Origin: Cyclobacteriaceae bacterium
GTDB lineage: Bacteria > Bacteroidota > Bacteroidia > Cytophagales > Cyclobacteriaceae
Direction: 5' to 3'
Assembly (NCBI GenBank): GCA_020436165.1
Contig: JAGQYI010000002.1
Location: 62,001-126,000 of the forward strand
Length of the DNA stretch: 64,000 nucleotides
The notes beneath the pieces are model-generated. The model was not told the origin of the DNA, did no database searches, and saw only the letters and a list, made by a program, of their open reading frames with translations. Numbering within the stretch: the first letter of the stretch is position 1; every line of letters begins with the position of its first letter. Below, one piece after another: positions 61,819 through 64,000 of this stretch. The translations under genes and the position numbers were made by a program.

Positions 61819-62994
61819 TCATTTATGGTATTTTTTACAAATAGCAACCTCAATGCTGTTGTCATAGGCAGTATATCCGAACAGGTAATAATCGCCTCCG
61901 TCTTTCAGTCCAGTCTTTTTTCTGAATAACCGGACAGAGTCAGGGAAGTTGCGAACGGCAATATTTGCCTTATTCCCTTCAATGGATTTAGCGATTTCCT
62001 TCTTGTTGTATTTTACCACCTTTTCTACCTCAAATGAACGACCGGGAAAGTTTTTTACATAAGAGGAAGATGAAAAAAGATGTGTGTTTTCATGAAGTTT
62101 AATTAAAGGGAAAGAGTTAGCCAGTAAATTAACACCACCCGATTTAAGAATGGCTGCGCCAGGTTCATAAAGAAAGCGCTGAATACTTCCCGTCTTCGGG
62201 GTAATCGATTCACCCAAATTAAATGACAAAAGAGTATGGTAACTGAGATCAATGGCTTTTACTACAATTGATTCTTCTTCAGTCTTGTTCTGAATGAGGA
62301 GAAGCTCTTTTACCTCATTGGCTAATGAAACCACATGTACTTCTTTAACACTGGTAAGTTGGCTTGCAGCCAGTGTTATGTCCAACATAGGTGATGCCTT
62401 CACCAAAACCTTTTCGGTTTTTTCCCATATACTTTTTTGCAAAGGCAAAATATTCGGAGAGCACGATTCAAAACGAAAAACCTTGTTTTCTTCATCTCTT
62501 CGTGCGGGGTCTATGTAAATCAAATCAGCCTTTCCTTCAAAAGTCGATAAAAAAGCCTCAGCGGCTGTATTGTGCACCTTAATATTGCTGGCCCCCAACA
62601 ATTTGAAATTATGTTGTGCAATTTCAGCCAACTCCTGGTTTTGCTCTACATAATGAATCGTGTCAAATTGCTTGGAAAGATAGAAGGAATCAACCCCTGC
62701 TCCTCCCGTCAGGTCAATGCAGACCTTACCGTTAAATAAGCTTGCTTTATGGGCTGCCGTTTGTTCAGAGGAACACTGCTCCATGGAAAGCAAAGGAGGC
62801 ATAATTATACCCTCTGTAGCTGCCCAAAGCGGAAGCTTTTCCTTTGCTTTTTCCCTGGCCCGGATCTGGTCAACCACCAGATCGACAGGTATGCCCGGGT
62901 ATTTGCTTTTGTTGAGAAGTAACCTGTCTAGGTCGCTAGTCTGGTGCTCCTTAATAAATGTCTGAACCTCCGGTTTAACCAGCAGGTTAAGCAT
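61819..62994 (-). CDS. SAM-dependent methyltransferase with THUMP-like domain
   Basis: A 391-residue class I methyltransferase. An N-terminal helical part (NLLVKPEVQTFIKEHQTSDL) precedes the SAM-binding core (CIDLTGGAGVDSFYLS, IYIDPARRDEENKVFRF; the DPAR motif is typical of base methylation), and the C-terminus is a THUMP-like domain (FPGRSFEVEKVVKYNKKEI). Members act on nucleic acids, probably rRNA or tRNA. The ATG at 62994 overlaps the end of asd by 8 bp; the longer frame start at 63075 lies inside asd. Confidence 0.88.
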   Translation of the reverse strand: MLNLLVKPEVQTFIKEHQTSDLDRLLLNKSKYPGIPVDLVVDQIRAREKAKEKLPLWAATEGIIMPPLLSMEQCSSEQTAAHKASLFNGKVCIDLTGGAGVDSFYLSKQFDTIHYVEQNQELAEIAQHNFKLLGASNIKVHNTAAEAFLSTFEGKADLIYIDPARRDEENKVFRFESCSPNILPLQKSIWEKTEKVLVKASPMLDITLAASQLTSVKEVHVVSLANEVKELLLIQNKTEEESIVVKAIDLSYHTLLSFNLGESITPKTGSIQRFLYEPGAAILKSGGVNLLANSFPLIKLHENTHLFSSSSYVKNFPGRSFEVEKVVKYNKKEIAKSIEGNKANIAVRNFPDSVRLFRKKTGLKDGGDYYLFGYTAYDNSIEVAICKKYHK

Positions 62995-63982
62995 GCACCA
63001 GTTTTTGGGCAATAAGGTATTCTGCAATCTGTACTGCATTGGTAGCCGCGCCCTTACGAAGGTTGTCAGCAACAATCCACATGTTCAAGGTATTGGGTTG
63101 CGTTTCGTCCCTGCGGATACGACCCACAAAGACCTCATCTTTGCCATGGGCAAACAGTGGCATGGGGTATTCGTTAATAGCCGGGTTATCCTGCACAACG
63201 ATACCCGGCGTTTTAGAAAGCATATTTCGCACTTCATCCACATCAAAATCCTTTTCAAATTCTATATTAACGGATTCCGAATGGCCGCCCACAACAGGAA
63301 GACGAACGGTAGTTGCGGTAACTTGTACGGTATCATCGCCAAGAATTTTCTTGGTTTCGTTCACCATTTTCATTTCTTCCTTGGTATAGCCGTTTTCAAG
63401 GAACACATCAATATGTGGAATCACATTTTTGTCAATTGGGTAAGGATATACCATATCTCCTTCAATGCCTTGGCGCTCGTTATTCATTTGATCTACGGCC
63501 GCTTTACCTGTTCCGGTTACAGATTGGTAGGTCGAAACGACCACGCGTTTTACGGTATAGGCCTTGTGCAAAGGAGCTAGTGCCAGCACCATTTGAATGG
63601 TTGAACAGTTAGGATTGGCGATGACCCTGTCTTTATCTTCAATTACGTGGCCGTTAATTTCAGGCACGACCAATTTATTGTTAGGGTTCATCCTCCATGC
63701 AGATGAATTGTCAATTACGCGGGTACCTACCTCTGCAAACTTAGGTGCATACTCCAAAGAAGTTCCTCCACCGGCCGAGAAAATAGCGATATCCGGCTTG
63801 GCAGCAATTGCTTCCTGCATACTTATAATGGTATAGGTGTTTCCCTGAAAGATCACTTTCTTGCCAACTGATCGTTCAGAAGCTACCAAAAGCAGCTCAT
63901 CAAATTCAACACCTCTTTCATCCAATACCTTAAGCATTTCATTACCAACTAATCCGGTGGCTCCTACAACTGCCAGTTTCAT
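62987..63982 (-). CDS. asd: aspartate-semialdehyde dehydrogenase
   Basis: A 331-residue enzyme of the aspartate pathway that makes L-aspartate-semialdehyde, feeding lysine, threonine, methionine and peptidoglycan meso-DAP. The NADP-binding motif is GATGLVGNEML at residue 8, the catalytic Cys lies in ANPNCSTIQMVLAL near residue 129, and the acyl-binding region includes VSTYQSVTGTGKAA. It is coupled to the downstream methyltransferase. Only 18 bp of upstream sequence are in the window. Confidence 0.96.
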   Translation of the reverse strand: MKLAVVGATGLVGNEMLKVLDERGVEFDELLLVASERSVGKKVIFQGNTYTIISMQEAIAAKPDIAIFSAGGGTSLEYAPKFAEVGTRVIDNSSAWRMNPNNKLVVPEINGHVIEDKDRVIANPNCSTIQMVLALAPLHKAYTVKRVVVSTYQSVTGTGKAAVDQMNNERQGIEGDMVYPYPIDKNVIPHIDVFLENGYTKEEMKMVNETKKILGDDTVQVTATTVRLPVVGGHSESVNIEFEKDFDVDEVRNMLSKTPGIVVQDNPAINEYPMPLFAHGKDEVFVGRIRRDETQPNTLNMWIVADNLRKGAATNAVQIAEYLIAQKLVHA

Positions 63983-64000
63983 ATTATTATTTTTTATATC

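Noticed and set aside
62993..63580. 195-codon frame antisense to asd
   Set aside because: It mirrors asd, a full-length confident gene.

Overview
The window is a chromosomal segment of a gliding member of the Bacteroidota, most likely a Cytophagales (marine/aquatic) bacterium. The evidence is the set of Bacteroidota-restricted genes: gldB, gldD, gldE and a GldJ-type lipoprotein, a PKD-repeat adhesin with a gliding-motility-associated (type IX secretion) C-terminal domain, a TonB-dependent receptor/DUF4249 pair, DUF4175, the 29-residue AURKAIP1/COX24 ribosome-associated protein, zinc-free type B L31, and promoters of the Bacteroidota form TTTG-N19-TAnnTTTG. No tRNA, rRNA, CRISPR array, transposase or prophage gene was seen.

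Region by region: (1) 1-12 kb is a long leftward block: a TPR protein cut by the left edge, a 422-bp very AT-rich gap with DnaA-box matches that I propose as a replication-origin candidate, then an Ig-like lipoprotein, a methyltransferase, mnmG, ybeY, an anti-sigma-type ATPase, DUF4175, xth and two small genes. Two near-perfect parS (ParB) sites sit just upstream of mnmG and a third, weaker one lies 4 kb away, which supports an origin-proximal location. (2) 12-19 kb: comF, the GldJ-type lipoprotein, a TPR protein, a ROK kinase, a small lipoprotein, a YdeI-like protein and a beta-CASP nuclease. (3) 19-22 kb: a molybdate uptake operon modA-diMop-modB-modC. (4) 22-31 kb: surface and envelope genes, namely a beta-helical carbohydrate-binding lipoprotein, DUF4249/TonB receptor, a second ZnuD-like TonB receptor with a His/Cys-rich partner, and a DUF4386 membrane protein. 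(5) 31-35 kb: gldB, ribonuclease G, the COX24-like mini-gene, a TPR protein and HU. (6) 35-45 kb: the rightward cluster mutY-ssb-gldE-gldD-hypothetical, then recG; a 1262-residue PKD adhesin lies in opposite orientation between the hypothetical gene and recG, and a decayed copy of the first ~18 codons of recG remains on the far side of it. (7) 45-52 kb: NSS transporter, an RmlD-like reductase, two cyclophilins, holB, a GlmU-like protein, rpmE2. (8) 52-64 kb: Wzi-like outer-membrane protein, an MsbA-like ABC exporter, a bestrophin-like membrane protein, a small beta-barrel, a propeller/Y_Y_Y sensor coupled to a steroid-reductase-like enzyme, a Na+/Ca2+ antiporter, a THUMP-like methyltransferase and asd.

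Functionally the window mixes housekeeping (tRNA modification, rRNA maturation, DNA repair, clamp loader, ribosomal proteins, lysine/threonine pathway entry) with gliding/T9SS components and envelope functions. The most unusual items are the oriC/parS candidate region at the left end and the adhesin insertion that duplicated the recG start.
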